From contig JALIGW010000005.1 of NCBI GenBank assembly GCA_023053685.1, positions 32,235,480 to 32,299,479 of the forward strand: a stretch of DNA of 64,000 bases. The letters run 5' to 3'. Position numbers and translations under genes: made by a program. Positions 23,643 to 36,221 of this stretch are shown one piece after another. The notes below the pieces were generated by a model. That model had not been told where the DNA came from and made no database searches. It saw only the letters and a list, made by a program, of their open reading frames with translations. How positions within the stretch are numbered: the first letter of the stretch is position 1; each line of letters begins with the position of its first letter. This DNA comes from Diadophis punctatus similis (lineage: Eukaryota; Chordata; Lepidosauria; Squamata; Dipsadidae).

Positions 23643-24298
23643 CCTCCTTGACTTCGGACAGAAAAATAGAGGTCAGCAATGAATTCAGAGCGCATGGGTA
23701 TGTTTAGGAGGGCACCGACTTTTTGAATCGGGCTTATCTGAATTTCCTGGTAAAATACATGGGAAAATCCCATTGGCGGGAAAATCCACTTAGGGTTAGG
23801 GTTAGGCCTCCTTGAATTCAAACAGAAAAATAGAGGTCAGCAATGAATTCAGAGCACATGGGTATGTTTAGGAGTGATCCGAATTTTTGCGAGGGGCTTA
23901 TGTACATTTCGTGGACAAATACATGGGAAAATCCCATTGGCGAGAAAATCCACTATGGGTTAGGGTTAGGCCTCCTTGAATTCGGACAGAAAAATAGAGG
24001 TCAGCAATGAATTCAGAGCGCATGGGTATGTTTAGGAGGGCACCGACATTTTGAATCGGGCTTATCTGAATTTCCTGGTAAAATACATGGGAAAATCCCA
24101 TTGGTGGGAAAATCCACTTAGGGTTAGGGTTAGGCCTCCTTGATTTCGGATAGAAAAATGGAGGTCAGCAATGAATTCAGAGCGCATGGGTATGTTTAGG
24201 AGGGCACCGACTTTTTGAATCGGGCTTACCTGAGTTTCCTGGTAAAATACATGGGAAAATCCCATTGGCGGGAAAATCCACTTAGGGTTAGGGTTAGG

Positions 24299-24456
24299 CC
24301 TCCTTGAATTTGGACAGAAAAATAGAGGTCAGCAATGAATTCAGAGAGCATGGGTATGTTTTGGAGGGCACCGAATTTTTGCGAGGGGCTTATGTACATT
24401 TCGTGGACAAATACATGGGAAAATCACATTGGCGAGAAAATTCACTTAGGTTTAGG
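24299..24456 (+). repeat. 158-bp monomer with one telomeric hexamer lost
   Basis: Same class. The next unit begins with GAATTCGGATAG and a diverged GGTACCGACTTTTCG segment, as after the 17419 and 21133 copies. Confidence 0.9.
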
Positions 24457-25438
24457 CCTCCTTGAATTCGGATAGAAAAATAGAGGTCAGCAATGAATTC
24501 AGAGCACACGGGTAGGTTTAGGAGGGTACCGACTTTTCGTTTCGGGCTTACCTGAGTTTCCTGGTAAAATACATGTGAAAAACCAATTGGCGGGAAAATC
24601 CACTTAGGGTTAGGGTTAGGCCTCCTTGAATTCGGACAGAAAAATAGAGGTCAGCAATGAATTCAGAGTGCATTGGTATGTTTAGGAGGGCACTGACTTT
24701 TTGAATCGGGCTTATCTGAATTTCCTGGTAAAATACATGGGAAAATCCCATTGGCGAGAAAATCCACTTAGGGTTAGGGTTAGGCCTCCTTGAATTCGGA
24801 CAGAAAAATAGAGGTCAGCAATGAATTTAGAGCGCATTGGTATGTTTAGGAGGGCACCGAATTTTTGCGAGGGGCTTATGTACATTTCGTGGACAAATAC
24901 ATGGGAATATCCCATTAGCGAGAAAATCCACTAAGGGTTAGGGTTAGGCCTCCTTGAATTCGGACAGAAAAATAGAGGTCAGCAATGAATTTAGAGCGCA
25001 TTGGTATGTTTAGGAGGGCACTGACTTTTTGAATCGAGCTTATCTGAATTTCCTGGTAAAATACATGGGAAAATCCCATTGGCGGGAAAATCCACTTACG
25101 GTTAGGGTTAGGCCTCCTTGAATTCGGACAGAAAAATAGAGGTCAGCAATGAATTCAGAGCGCATTGGTATGTTTAGGAGGGCACCGTCTTTTTGAATCG
25201 GGCTTATCTGAATTTCCTGGTAAAATACATGGGAAAATCCCATTGGCGGGAAAATACACTTAGGGTTAGGGTTAGGCCTCCTTGAATTCGGACAGAAAAA
25301 TAGAGGTCAGCAATGAATTCAAAGCGCATTGGGATGTTTAGGAGGGCACTGACTTTTTGAATCGGGCTTATCTGAATTTCCTGGTAAAATACATGGGAAA
25401 ATCCCATTGGCGGGAAAATCCACTTAGGGTTAGGGTTA

Positions 25439-25440
25439 AT
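25439..25440 (+). repeat. TTAATCCTCC motif variant (GG to AT), first of ten
   Basis: The last GG of the telomere-like motif reads AT, which removes the AGGCCT site. It is linked to GGACAAAAAAATAG in the next unit. Other copies lie at 25603, 31279, 31443, 35264, 35428, 36740, 39690, 44755 and 52224, following the block offsets above. It is a useful lineage marker confined to 25-52 kb. Confidence 0.8.
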
Positions 25441-26588
25441 CCTCCTTGAATTCGGACAAAAAAATAGAGGTCAGCAATGAATTCAAAGCGCATTGGGATG
25501 TTTAGGAGGGCACTGACTTTTTGAATCGGGCTTATCTGAATTTCCTGGTAAAATACATGGGAAAATCCCATTGGCGGGAAAATCTACTTAGGGTTAGGGT
25601 TAATCCTCCTTGAATTCGGACAAAAAAATAGAGGTCCGCAATGAATTCAGAGTGCATGGGTATGTTTAGGAGGGCACCGACTTTTTGAATCGGGCTTATC
25701 TGAATTTCCTCGGAAAATACATGGGAAAATCCCATTGGTGGGAAAATCCACTTAGGGTTAGGGTTAGGCCTCCTTGAATTCGGACAGAAAAATAGAGGTC
25801 AGCAATGAATTCAGAGCGCATTGGTATGTTTAGGAGGGCACCGTCTTTTTGAATCGGGCTTATCTGAATTTCCTGGTAAAATATATGGGAAAATCCCATT
25901 GGTGGGAAAATCCACTTAGGGTTAGGGTTAGGCCTCCTTGAATTCGGACAGAAAAATAGAGGTCAGCAATCAATTCAAAGTGCATGGGTGTGTTTAGGAG
26001 GGCACTGACTTTTTGAATCGGGCTTATCTGAATTTCCTGGTAAAATACACGGGAAAATCCCATTGGTGGGAAAATCCACTTACGGTTAGGGTTAGGCCTC
26101 CTTGAATTCGGACAGAAAAATAGAGGTCAGCAATGAATTCAGAGCGCATTGGTTTGTTTAGGAGGGCACCGACTTTTTGAATCGGGCTTATCTGAATTTC
26201 CTGGTAAAATACATGGGTAAATCCCATTGGCTGGAAAATCCACTTAGGGTTAGGGTTAGGCCTCCTTGAATTCGGACAGAAAAATAGAGGTCAGCAATAA
26301 ATTCAAAGTGCATGGGTGTGTTTAGGAGGGCACTTACTTTTTGAATCGGGCTTATCTGAATTTCCTGGTAAAATACATGGGAAAATCCTATTGGCGGGAA
26401 AATCCACTTAGGGTTAGGGTTAGGCCGCCTTGAATTCGGACAGAAAAATAGAGGTCAGCAATGAATTCAGATCGCATGGGTATGTTTAGGAGGGCACCGA
26501 CTTTTTGAATCGGGCTTATTTGAATTTCCTGGAAAAATACATGGGAAAATCCCATTGGCGGGAAAATCCACTTAGGGTTAGGGTTAGG

Positions 26589-26663
26589 GCTTATCTGAAT
26601 TTCCTGGTAAAATACATGGGAAAATCCCATTGGGGGGAAAATCCACTTTGGGTTAGTGTTAGG
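26589..26663 (+). repeat. 75-bp truncated monomer
   Basis: Copy of 20093-20167 at the 6,496-bp offset. Confidence 0.9.
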
Positions 26664-26826
26664 CCTCCTTGAATTCAGACAGAAAAATAGAGGTCAGCAA
26701 TGAATTCAGAGCGCATGGGTATGTTTAGGAGGGCACCGACTTTTTGAATCGGGCTTATCTGAATTTCCTGGGAAAATACATGGCAAATCCCATTGGTGGG
26801 AAAATCCACTTAGGGTTAGGGTTAGG

Positions 26827-26972
26827 CCTCCTTGATTTCGGACAGAAAAATAGAGGTCAGCAATAAATTCAAAGCGCATGGGTATGTTTAGGAGGGCACT
26901 GACTTTTTGCATCGGGCTTATCTACATTTCTTGGTAAAATACATGGGAAAATCCACTTAGGGTTAGGGTAGG
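26827..26972 (+). repeat. 146-bp short monomer (type C)
   Basis: Copy of 20331-20476 at the 6,496-bp offset. Confidence 0.92.
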
Positions 26973-27628
26973 CCTCCTTGACTTCGGACAGAAAAATAGA
27001 GGTCAGCAATGAATTCAGAGCGCATGGGTATGTTTAGGAGGGCACCGACTTTTTGAATCGGGCTTATCTGAATTTCCTGGTAAAATACATGGGAAAATCC
27101 CATTGGCAGGAAAATCCACTTAGGGTTAGGGTTAGGCCTCCTTGAATTCAAACAGAAAAATAGAGGTCAGCAATGAATTCAGAGCACATGGGTATGTTTA
27201 GGAGTGATCCGAATTTTTGCGAGGGGCTTATGTACATTTCGTGGACAAATACATGGGAAAATCCCATTGGCGAGAAAATCCACTATGGGTTAGGGTTAGG
27301 CCTCCTTGAATTCGGACAGAAAAATAGAGGTCAGCAATGAATTCAGAGCGCATGGGTATGTTTAGGAGGGCACCGACATTTTGAATCGGGCTTATCTGAA
27401 TTTCCTGGTAAAATACATGGGAAAATCCCATTGGTGGGAAAATCCAGTTAGGGTTAGGGTTAGGCCTCCTTGATTTCGGATAGAAAAATGGAGGTCAGCA
27501 ATCAATTCAGAGCGCATGGGTATGTTTAGGAGGGCACCGACTTTTTGAATCGGGCTTACCTGAGTTTCCTGGTAAAATACATGGGAAAATCCCATTGGCG
27601 GGAAAATCCACTTAGGGTTAGGGTTAGG

Positions 27629-27786
27629 CCTCCTTGAATTTGGACAGAAAAATAGAGGTCAGCAATGAATTCAGAGAGCATGGGTATGTTTTGGAGGGCA
27701 CCGAATTTTTGCGAGGGGCTTATGTACATTTCGTGGACAAATACATTGGAAAATCACATTGGCGAGAAAATTCACTTAGGTTTAGG
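27629..27786 (+). repeat. 158-bp monomer with one telomeric hexamer lost
   Basis: Same class with an added change, ATACATTGGAAAATCAC, shared only with the 32100 unit. It is followed by a type A unit, unlike the other copies. Confidence 0.9.
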
Positions 27787-28934
27787 CCTCCTTGAATTCG
27801 GACAGAAAAATAGAGGTCAGCAATGAATTCAGAGCGCATGGGTATGTTTAGGAGGGCACCGACATTTTGAATCGGGCTTATCTGAATTTCCTGGTAAAAT
27901 ACATGGGAAAATCCCATTGGTGGGAAAATCCACTTAGGGTTAGGGTTAGGCCTCCTTAAATTCGGACAGAAAAATAGAGGTCAGCAATGAATTCAGAGCG
28001 CATTGGTATGTTTAGGAGGGCAATGTCTTTTTGAATCGGGCTTATCTGAATTTCCTGGTAAAATATATGGGAAAATCCCATTGGCGGGAAAATCCACTTA
28101 GGGTTAGGGTTAGGCCTCCTTGAATTCGGACAGAAAAATAGAGGTCCGCAATGAATTCAGACTGCATGGGTATGTTTAGGAGGGCACCGACTTTTTGAAT
28201 CGGGCTTATCTGAATTTCCTCGGAAAATACATGTGAAAATCCCATTGGTGGGAAAATCCACTTAGGGTTAGGGTTAGGCCTCCTTGAATTCGGACAGAAA
28301 AATAGAGGTCAGCAATGAATTCAGAGCGCATTGGTATGTTTAGGAGGGCACCGTCTTTTTGAATCGGGCTTATCTGAATTTCCTGGTAAAATATATGGGA
28401 AAATCCCATTGGCGGGAAAATCCACTTAGGGTTAGGGTTAGGCCTCCTTGAATTCGGACAGAAAAATAGAGGTCAGCAATGAATTCAGAGCGCATTGGTA
28501 TGTTTAGGAGGGCACCGACTTTTTGAATCGGGCTTATCTGAATTTCCTGGGAAAATACATGTGAAAATCCCATTGGTGGGAAAATCCACTTAGGGTTAGG
28601 GTTAGGCCTCCTTGAATTCGGACAGAAAAATAGAGGTCAGCAATCAATTCAAAGTGCATGGGTGTGTTTAGGAGGGCACTTACTTTTTGAATCGGGCTTA
28701 TCTGAATTTCCTGGTAAAATACATGGGAAAATCCTATTGGCGGGAAAATCCACTTAGGGTTAGGGTTAGGCCGCCTTGAATTCGGACAGAAAAATAGAGG
28801 TCAGCAATGAATTCAGATCGCATGGGTATGTTTAGGAGGGCACCGACTTTTTGAATCGGGCTTATTTGAATTTCCTGGTAAAATACATGGGAAAATCCCA
28901 TTGGCGGGAAAATCCACTTAGGGTTAGGGTTAGG

Positions 28935-29009
28935 GCTTATCTGAATTTCCTGGTAAAATACATGGGAAAATCCCATTGGGGGGAAAATCCACTTAGGGTT
29001 AGGGTTAGG
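28935..29009 (+). repeat. 75-bp truncated monomer
   Basis: Copy of 22931-23005 at the 6,004-bp offset. Confidence 0.9.
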
Positions 29010-29500
29010 CCTCCTTGAATTCGGACAGAAAAATAGAGGTCAGCAATGAATTCAGAGCGCATTGGGATGTTTAGGAAGGCACTGACTTTTTGAATCGGGC
29101 TTATCTGAATTTCCTGGTAAAATACATGGGAAAATCCTATTGGCGGGAAAATCCACTTAGGGTTAGGGTTAGGCCGCCTTGAATTCGGACAGAAAAATAG
29201 AGGTCAGCAATGAATTCAGATCGCATGGGTATGTTTAGGAGGGCACCGACTTTTTGAATCGGGCTTATCTGAATTTCCTGGGAAAATACATGGCAAATCC
29301 CATTGGTGCGAAAATCCACTTAGGGTTAGGGTTAGGCCTCCTTGAATTCGGACAGAAAAATAGAGGTCAGCAATGATTTCAGAGCGCATGGGTATGTTTA
29401 GGAGGGCACCGAATTTTTGCGAGGGGCTTATGTACATTTCGTGGACAAATACATGGGAAAATCCCATTGGCGAGAAAATCCACTAAGGGTTAGGGTTAGG

Positions 29501-29646
29501 CCTCCTTGAATTCGGACAGAAAAATAGAGGTCAGCAATAAATTCAAAGCACATGGGTGTGTTTAGGAGGGCACTGACTTTTTGCATCGGGCTTATCTACA
29601 TTTCTTGGTAAAATACATGGGAAAATCCACTTAGGGTTAGGGTAGG
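29501..29646 (+). repeat. 146-bp short monomer (type C)
   Basis: Copy of 23497-23642 at the 6,004-bp offset, but with GGTAAAATAC in place of GGTAATATAC. Confidence 0.92.
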
Positions 29647-30302
29647 CCTCCTTGACTTCGGACAGAAAAATAGAGGTCAGCAATGAATTCAGAGCGCATG
29701 GGTATGTTTAGGAGGGCACCGACTTTTTGAATCGGGCTTATCTGAATTTCCTGGTAAAATACATGGGAAAATCCCATTGGCGGGAAAATCCACTTAGGGT
29801 TAGGGTTAGGCCTCCTTGAATTCAAACAGAAAAATAGAGGTCAGCAATGAATTCAGAGCACATGGGTATGTTTAGGAGTGATCCGAATTTTTGCGAGGGG
29901 CTTATGTACATTTCGTGGACAAATACATGGGAAAATCCCATTGGCGAGAAAATCCACTATGGGTTAGGGTTAGGCCTCCTTGAATTCGGACAGAAAAATA
30001 GAGGTCAGCAATGAATTCAGAGCGCATGGGTATGTTTAGGAGGGCACCGACATTTTGAATCGGGCTTATCTGAATTTCCTGGTAAAATACATGGGAAAAT
30101 CCCATTGGTGGGAAAATCCACTTAGGGTTAGGGTTAGGCCTCCTTGATTTCGGATAGAAAAATGGAGGTCAGCAATGAATTCAGAGCGCATGGGTATGTT
30201 TAGGAGGGCACCGACTTTTTGAATCGGGCTTACCTGAGTTTCCTGGTAAAATACATGGGAAAATCCCATTGGCGGGAAAATCCACTTAGGGTTAGGGTTA
30301 GG

Positions 30303-30460
30303 CCTCCTTGAATTTGGACAGAAAAATAGAGGTCAGCAATGAATTCAGAGAGCATGGGTATGTTTTGGAGGGCACCGAATTTTTGCGAGGGGCTTATGTA
30401 CATTTCGTGGACAAATACATGGGAAAATCACATTGGCGAGAAAATTCACTTAGGTTTAGG
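30303..30460 (+). repeat. 158-bp monomer with one telomeric hexamer lost
   Basis: Copy of 24299-24456 at the 6,004-bp offset. It is the left parent of the recombinant unit at 34610-34773. Confidence 0.9.
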
Positions 30461-32099
30461 CCTCCTTGAATTCGGATAGAAAAATAGAGGTCAGCAATGA
30501 ATTCAGAGCACACGGGTAGGTTTAGGAGGGTACCGACTTTTCGTTTCGGGCTTACCTGAGTTTCCTGGTAAAATACATGTGAAAAACCCATTGGCGGGAA
30601 AATCCACTTAGGGTTAGAGTTAGGCCTCCTTGAATTCGGACAGAAAAATAGAGGTCAGCAATGAATTCAGAGTGCATTGGTATGTTTAGGAGGGCACTGA
30701 CTTTTTGAATCGGGCTTATCTGAATTTCCTGGTAAAATACATGGGAAAATCCCATTGGCGAGAAAATCCACTTAGGGTTAGGGTTAGGCCTCCTTGAATT
30801 CGGACAGAAAAATAGAGGTCAGCAATGAATTTAGAGCGCATTGGTATGTTTAGGAGGGCACCGAATTTTTGCGAGGGGCTTATGTACATTTCGTGGACAA
30901 ATACATGGGAAAATCCTATTGGCGGGAAAATACACTTAGGGTTAGGGTTAGGCCTCCTTGAATTCGGACAGAAAAATAGAGGTCAGCAATGAATTCAAAG
31001 CGCATTGGTATGTTTAGGAGGGCACCGTCTTTTTGAATCGGGCTTATCTGAATTTCCTGGTAAAATACATGGGAAAATCCCATTGGCGGGAAAATACACT
31101 TAGGGTTAGGGTTAGGCCTCCTTGAATTCGGACAGAAAAATAGAGGTCAGCAATGAATTCAAAGCGCATTGGGATGTTTAGGAGGGCACTGACTTTTTGA
31201 ATCGGGCTTATCTGAATTTCCTGGTAAAATACATGGGAAAATCCCATTGGCGGGAAAATCCACTTAGGGTTAGGGTTAATCCTCCTTGAATTCGGACAAA
31301 AAAATAGAGGTCAGCAATGAATTCAAAGCGCATTGGGATGTTTAGGAGGGCACTGACTTTTTGAATCGGGCTTATCTGAATTTCCTGGTAAAATACATGG
31401 GAAAATCCCATTGGCGGGAAAATCTACTTAGGGTTAGGGTTAATCCTCCTTGAATTCGGACAAAAAAATAGAGGTCCGCAATGAATTCAGAGTGCATGGG
31501 TATGTTTAGGAGGGCACCGACTTTTTGAATCGGGCTTATCTGAATTTCCTCGGAAAATACATGTGAAAATCCCATTGGTGGGAAAATCCACTTAGGGTTA
31601 GGGTTAGGCCTCCTTGAATTCGGACAGAAAAATAGAGGTCAGCAATGAATTCAGAGCGCATTGGTATGTTTAGGAGGGCACCGTCTTTTTGAATCGGGCT
31701 TATCTGAATTTCCTGGTACAATATATGGGAAAATCCCATTGGCGGGAAAATCCACTTAGGGTTAGGGTTAGGCCTCCTTGAATTCGGACAGAAAAATAGA
31801 GGTCAGCAATGAATTCAGAGCGCATTGGTATGTTTATGAGGGCACCGACTTTTTGAATCGGGCTTATCTGAATTTCCTGGGAAAATACATGTGAAAATCC
31901 CATTGGTGGGAAAATCCACTTAGGGTTAGGGTTAGGCCTCCTTGAATTCGGACAGAAAAATAGAGGTCAGCAATCAATTCAAAGTGCATGGGTGTGTTTA
32001 GGAGGGCACTGACTTTTTGAATCGGGCTTATCTGAATTTCCTGGTAAAATACATGGGAAAATCCCATTGGCGGGAAAATCCACTTAGGGTTATGGTAGG

Positions 32100-32257
32100 C
32101 CTCCTTGACTTCGGACAGAAAAATAGAGGTCAGCAATGAATTCAGAGAGCATGGGTATGTTTTGGAGGGCACCGAATTTTTGCGAGGGGCTTATGTACAT
32201 TTCGTGGACAAATACATTGGAAAATCACATTGGCGAGAAAATTCACTTAGGTTTAGG
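32100..32257 (+). repeat. 158-bp mosaic monomer
   Basis: It starts CCTCCTTGACTTCGG, which elsewhere follows the shortened TTATGGTAGG motif. It then switches by about position 32150 to the AGAGAGCATGGG, TTTTGGAGGG and ATACATTGGAAAATCAC markers of the 27629 unit, ending in TTAGGTTTAGG. It looks like a product of exchange between two different units. Confidence 0.8.
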
Positions 32258-33241
32258 CCTCCTTGAATTCGGACAGAAAAATAGAGGTCAGCAATGAATT
32301 CAGAGCGCATGGGTATGTTTAGGAGGGCAATGTCTTTTTGAATCGGGCTTATCTGAATTTCCTGGTAAAATATATGGGAAAATCCCATTGGCGGGAAAAT
32401 CCACTTAGGGTTAGGGTTAGGCCTCCTTGAATTCGGACAGAAAAATAGAGGTCCGCAATGAATTCAGAGTGCATGGGTATGTTTAGGAGGGCACCGACTT
32501 TTTGAATCGGGCTTATCTGAATTTCCTCGGAAAATACATGTGAAAATCCCATTGGTGGGAAAATCCACTTAGGGTTAGGGTTAGGCCTCCTTGAATTCGG
32601 ACAGAAAAATAGAGGTCAGCAATGAATTCAGAGCGCATTGGTATGTTTAGGAGGGCACCGTCTTTTTGAATCGGGCTTATCTGAATTTCCTGGTAAAATA
32701 TATGGGAAAATCCCATTGGCGGGAAAATCCACTTAGGGTTAGGGTTAGGCCTCCTTGAATTCGGACAGAAAAATAGAGGTCAGCAATGAATTCAGAGCGC
32801 ATTGGTATGTTTAGGAGGGCACCGACTTTTTGAATCGGGCTTATCTGAATTTCCTGGGAAAATACATGTGAAAATCCCATTGGTGGGAAAATCCACTTAG
32901 GGTTAGGGTTAGGCCTCCTTGAATTCGGACAGAAAAATAGAGGTCAGCAATCAATTCAAAGTGCATGGGTGTGTTTAGGAGGGCACTTACTTTTTGAATC
33001 GGGCTTATCTGAATTTCCTGGTAAAATACATGGGAAAATCCTATTGGCGGGAAAATCCACTTAGGGTTAGGGTTAGGCCGCCTTGAATTCGGACAGAAAA
33101 ATAGAGGTCAGCAATGAATTCAGATCGCATGGGTATGTTTAGGAGGGCACCGACTTTTTGAATCGGGCTTATTTGAATTTCCTGGTAAAATACATGGGAA
33201 AATCCCATTGGCGGGAAAATCCACTTAGGGTTAGGGTTAGG

Positions 33242-33316
33242 GCTTATCTGAATTTCCTGGTAAAATACATGGGAAAATCCCATTGGGGGGAAAATCCACT
33301 TAGGGTTAGGGTTAGG
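33242..33316 (+). repeat. 75-bp truncated monomer (last in window)
   Basis: Copy of 28935-29009 at the 4,307-bp offset. No further unit of this class occurs to the right. Confidence 0.9.
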
Positions 33317-33807
33317 CCTCCTTGAATTCGGACAGAAAAATAGAGGTCAGCAATGAATTCAGAGCGCATTGGGATGTTTAGGAAGGCACTGACTTTTTGA
33401 ATCGGGCTTATCTGAATTTCCTGGTAAAATACATGGGAAAATCCTATTGGCGGGAAAATCCACTTAGGGTTAGGGTTAGGCCGCCTTGAATTCGGACAGA
33501 AAAATAGAGGTCAGCAATGAATTCAGATCGCATGGGTATGTTTAGGAGGGCACCGACTTTTTGAATCGGGCTTATCTGAATTTCCTGGGAAAATACATGG
33601 CAAATCCCATTGGTGGGAAAATCCACTTAGGGTTAGGGTTAGGCCTCCTTGAATTCGGACAGAAAAATAGAGGTCAGCAATGATTTCAGAGCGCATGGGT
33701 ATGTTTAGGAGGGCACCGAATTTTTGCGAGGGGCTTATGTACATTTCGTGGACAAATACATGGGAAAATCCCATTGGCGAGAAAATCCACTAAGGGTTAG
33801 GGTTAGG

Positions 33808-33953
33808 CCTCCTTGAATTCGGACAGAAAAATAGAGGTCAGCAATAAATTCAAAGCACATGGGTGTGTTTAGGAGGGCACTGACTTTTTGCATCGGGCTT
33901 ATCTACATTTCTTGGTAAAATACATGGGAAAATCCACTTAGGGTTAGGGTAGG
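33808..33953 (+). repeat. 146-bp short monomer (type C)
   Basis: Copy of 29501-29646 at the 4,307-bp offset. Confidence 0.92.
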
Positions 33954-34609
33954 CCTCCTTGACTTCGGACAGAAAAATAGAGGTCAGCAATGAATTCAGA
34001 GCGCATGGGTATGTTTAGGAGGGCACCGACTTTTTGAATCGGGCTTATCTGAATTTCCTGGTAAAATACATGGGAAAATCCCATTGGCGGGAAAATCCAC
34101 TTAGGGTTAGGGTTAGGCCTCCTTGAATTCAAACAGAAAAATAGAGGTCAGCAATGAATTCAGAGCACATGGGTATGTTTAGGAGTGATCCGAATTTTTG
34201 CGAGGGGCTTATGTACATTTCGTGGACAAATACATGGGAAAATCCCATTGGCGAGAAAATCCACTATGGGTTAGGGTTAGGCCTCCTTGAATTCGGACAG
34301 AAAAATAGAGGTCAGCAATGAATTCAGAGCGCATGGGTATGTTTAGGAGGGCACCGACATTTTGAATCGGGCTTATCTGAATTTCCTGGTAAAATACATG
34401 GGAAAATCCCATTGGTGGGAAAATCCACTTAGGGTTAGGGTTAGGCCTCCTTGATTTCGGATAGAAAAATGGAGGTCAGCAATGAATTCAGAGCGCATGG
34501 GTATGTTTAGGAGGGCACCGACTTTTTGAATCGGGCTTACCTGAGTTTCCTGGTAAAATACATGGGAAAATCCCATTGGCGGGAAAATCCACTTAGGGTT
34601 AGGGTTAGG

Positions 34610-34773
34610 CCTCCTTGAATTTGGACAGAAAAATAGAGGTCAGCAATGAATTCAGAGAGCATGGGTATGTTTTGGAGGGCACCGAATTTTTGCGAGGGGC
34701 TTATGTACATTTCGTGGACAAATACATGGGAAAATCACATTGGCGAGAAAATTCACTTAGGGTTAGGGTTAGG
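34610..34773 (+). repeat. Recombinant monomer with restored telomeric motif
   Basis: The left part matches the 30303-30460 unit (offset 4,307), including TTTTGGAGGG, AAAATCACATT and AAAATTCAC. From the telomere-like motif onward it matches sequence after 30776 (offset 3,985), giving a full TTAGGGTTAGGGTTAGG. The switch lies between the T of ATTCAC and the G after TTAGG, about 34753-34763, and removes 322 bp (158 + 164) relative to the parent. Confidence 0.85.
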
Positions 34774-36077
34774 CCTCCTTGAATTCGGACAGAAAAATAG
34801 AGGTCAGCAATGAATTTAGAGCGCATTGGTATGTTTAGGAGGGCACCGAATTTTTGCGAGGGGCTTATGTACATTTCGTGGACAAATACATGGGAAAATC
34901 CTATTGGCGGGAAAATACACTTAGGGTTAGGGTTAGGCCTCCTTGAATTCGGACAGAAAAATAGAGGTCAGCAATGAATTCAAAGCGCATTGGTATGTTT
35001 AGGAGGGCACCGTCTTTTTGAATCGGGCTTATCTGAATTTCCTGGTAAAATACATGGGAAAATCCCATTGGCGGGAAAATACACTTAGGGTTAGGGTTAG
35101 GCCTCCTTGAATTCGGACAGAAAAATAGAGGTCAGCAATGAATTCAAAGCGCATTGGGATGTTTAGGAGGGCACTGACTTTTTGAATCGGGCTTATCTGA
35201 ATTTCCTGGTAAAATACATGGGAAAATCCCATTGGCGGGAAAATCCACTTAGGGTTAGGGTTAATCCTCCTTGAATTCGGACAAAAAAATAGAGGTCAGC
35301 AATGAATTCAAAGCGCATTGGGATGTTTAGGAGGGCACTGACTTTTTGAATCGGGCTTATCTGAATTTCCTGGTAAAATACATGGGAAAATCCCATTGGC
35401 GGGAAAATCTACTTAGGGTTAGGGTTAATCCTCCTTGAATTCGGACAAAAAAATAGAGGTCCGCAATGAATTCAGAGTGCATGGGTATGTTTAGGAGGGC
35501 ACCGACTTTTTGAATCGGGCTTATCTGAATTTCCTCGGAAAATACATGTGAAAATCCCATTGGTGGGAAAATCCACTTAGGGTTAGGGTTAGGCCTCCTT
35601 GAATTCGGACAGAAAAATAGAGGTCAGCAATGAATTCAGAGCGCATTGGTATGTTTAGGAGGGCACCGTCTTTTTGAATCGGGCTTATCTGAATTTCCTG
35701 GTACAATATATGGGAAAATCCCATTGGCGGGAAAATCCACTTAGGGTTAGGGTTAGGCCTCCTTGAATTCGGACAGAAAAATAGAGGTCAGCAATGAATT
35801 CAGAGCGCATTGGTATGTTTATGAGGGCACCGACTTTTTGAATCGGGCTTATCTGAATTTCCTGGGAAAATACATGTGAAAATCCCATTGGTGGGAAAAT
35901 CCACTTAGGGTTAGGGTTAGGCCTCCTTGAATTCGGACAGAAAAATAGAGGTCAGCAATCAATTCAAAGTGCATGGGTGTGTTTAGGAGGGCACTGACTT
36001 TTTGAATCGGGCTTATCTGAATTTCCTGGTAAAATACATGGGAAAATCCCATTGGCGGGAAAATCCACTTAGGGTTA
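34761..36077 (+). repeat. Segmental copy of 30776-32092 (offset 3,985)
   Basis: It begins at the telomere-like motif of 34757-34773. Rare markers such as GGTACAATATATGGG and TTTATGAGGGC are carried over, as are the two TTAATCCTCC motif variants. It ends where the left copy turns into TTATGGTAGG. Confidence 0.87.
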
Positions 36078-36221
36078 GGGTTAGGCCTCCTAAAATTCGG
36101 ACAGAAAAATAGAGGTCAGCAATGAATTCAGAGCGCATTGGTTTGTTTAGGAGGGCACCGACTTTTTGAATCGGGCTTATCTGAATTTCCTGGGAAAATA
36201 CATGGAAAAATCACTTTGGCG

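Larger units (their letters stand above)
22816..24143 (+). repeat. Segmental copy of 18118-19445 (offset 4,698)
   Basis: It shares the 75-bp unit with normal motif, the ACATGGCAAATCCC 163-bp unit and the 146-bp GGTAATATAC unit. Small differences occur, for example CGTGAACAAAT and CATTGCCGAG near 23437-23468. Confidence 0.85.
25887..27446 (+). repeat. Segmental copy of 19391-20950 (offset 6,496)
   Basis: The same unit order is kept, including ACACGGGAAAATCCC, GGGTAAATCCC, the 75-bp and the 146-bp units. A GGCAGG change near 27116 is private to this copy. Confidence 0.85.
28646..30910 (+). repeat. Segmental copy of 22642-24906 (offset 6,004)
   Basis: It carries over the 75-bp, 163-bp, 146-bp and 158-bp units in order. 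It ends where the type B unit changes from ATGGGAATATCCC (24901) to ATGGGAAAATCCTATTGGCGGG (30905). Confidence 0.85.
32317..34762 (+). repeat. Segmental copy of 28010-30455 (offset 4,307)
   Basis: About 2.4 kb match with few differences (for example GACTGCATGG at 28158 against GAGTGCATGG). The right end is the sharply mapped junction in the telomere-like motif of the 34610 unit. Confidence 0.87.
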
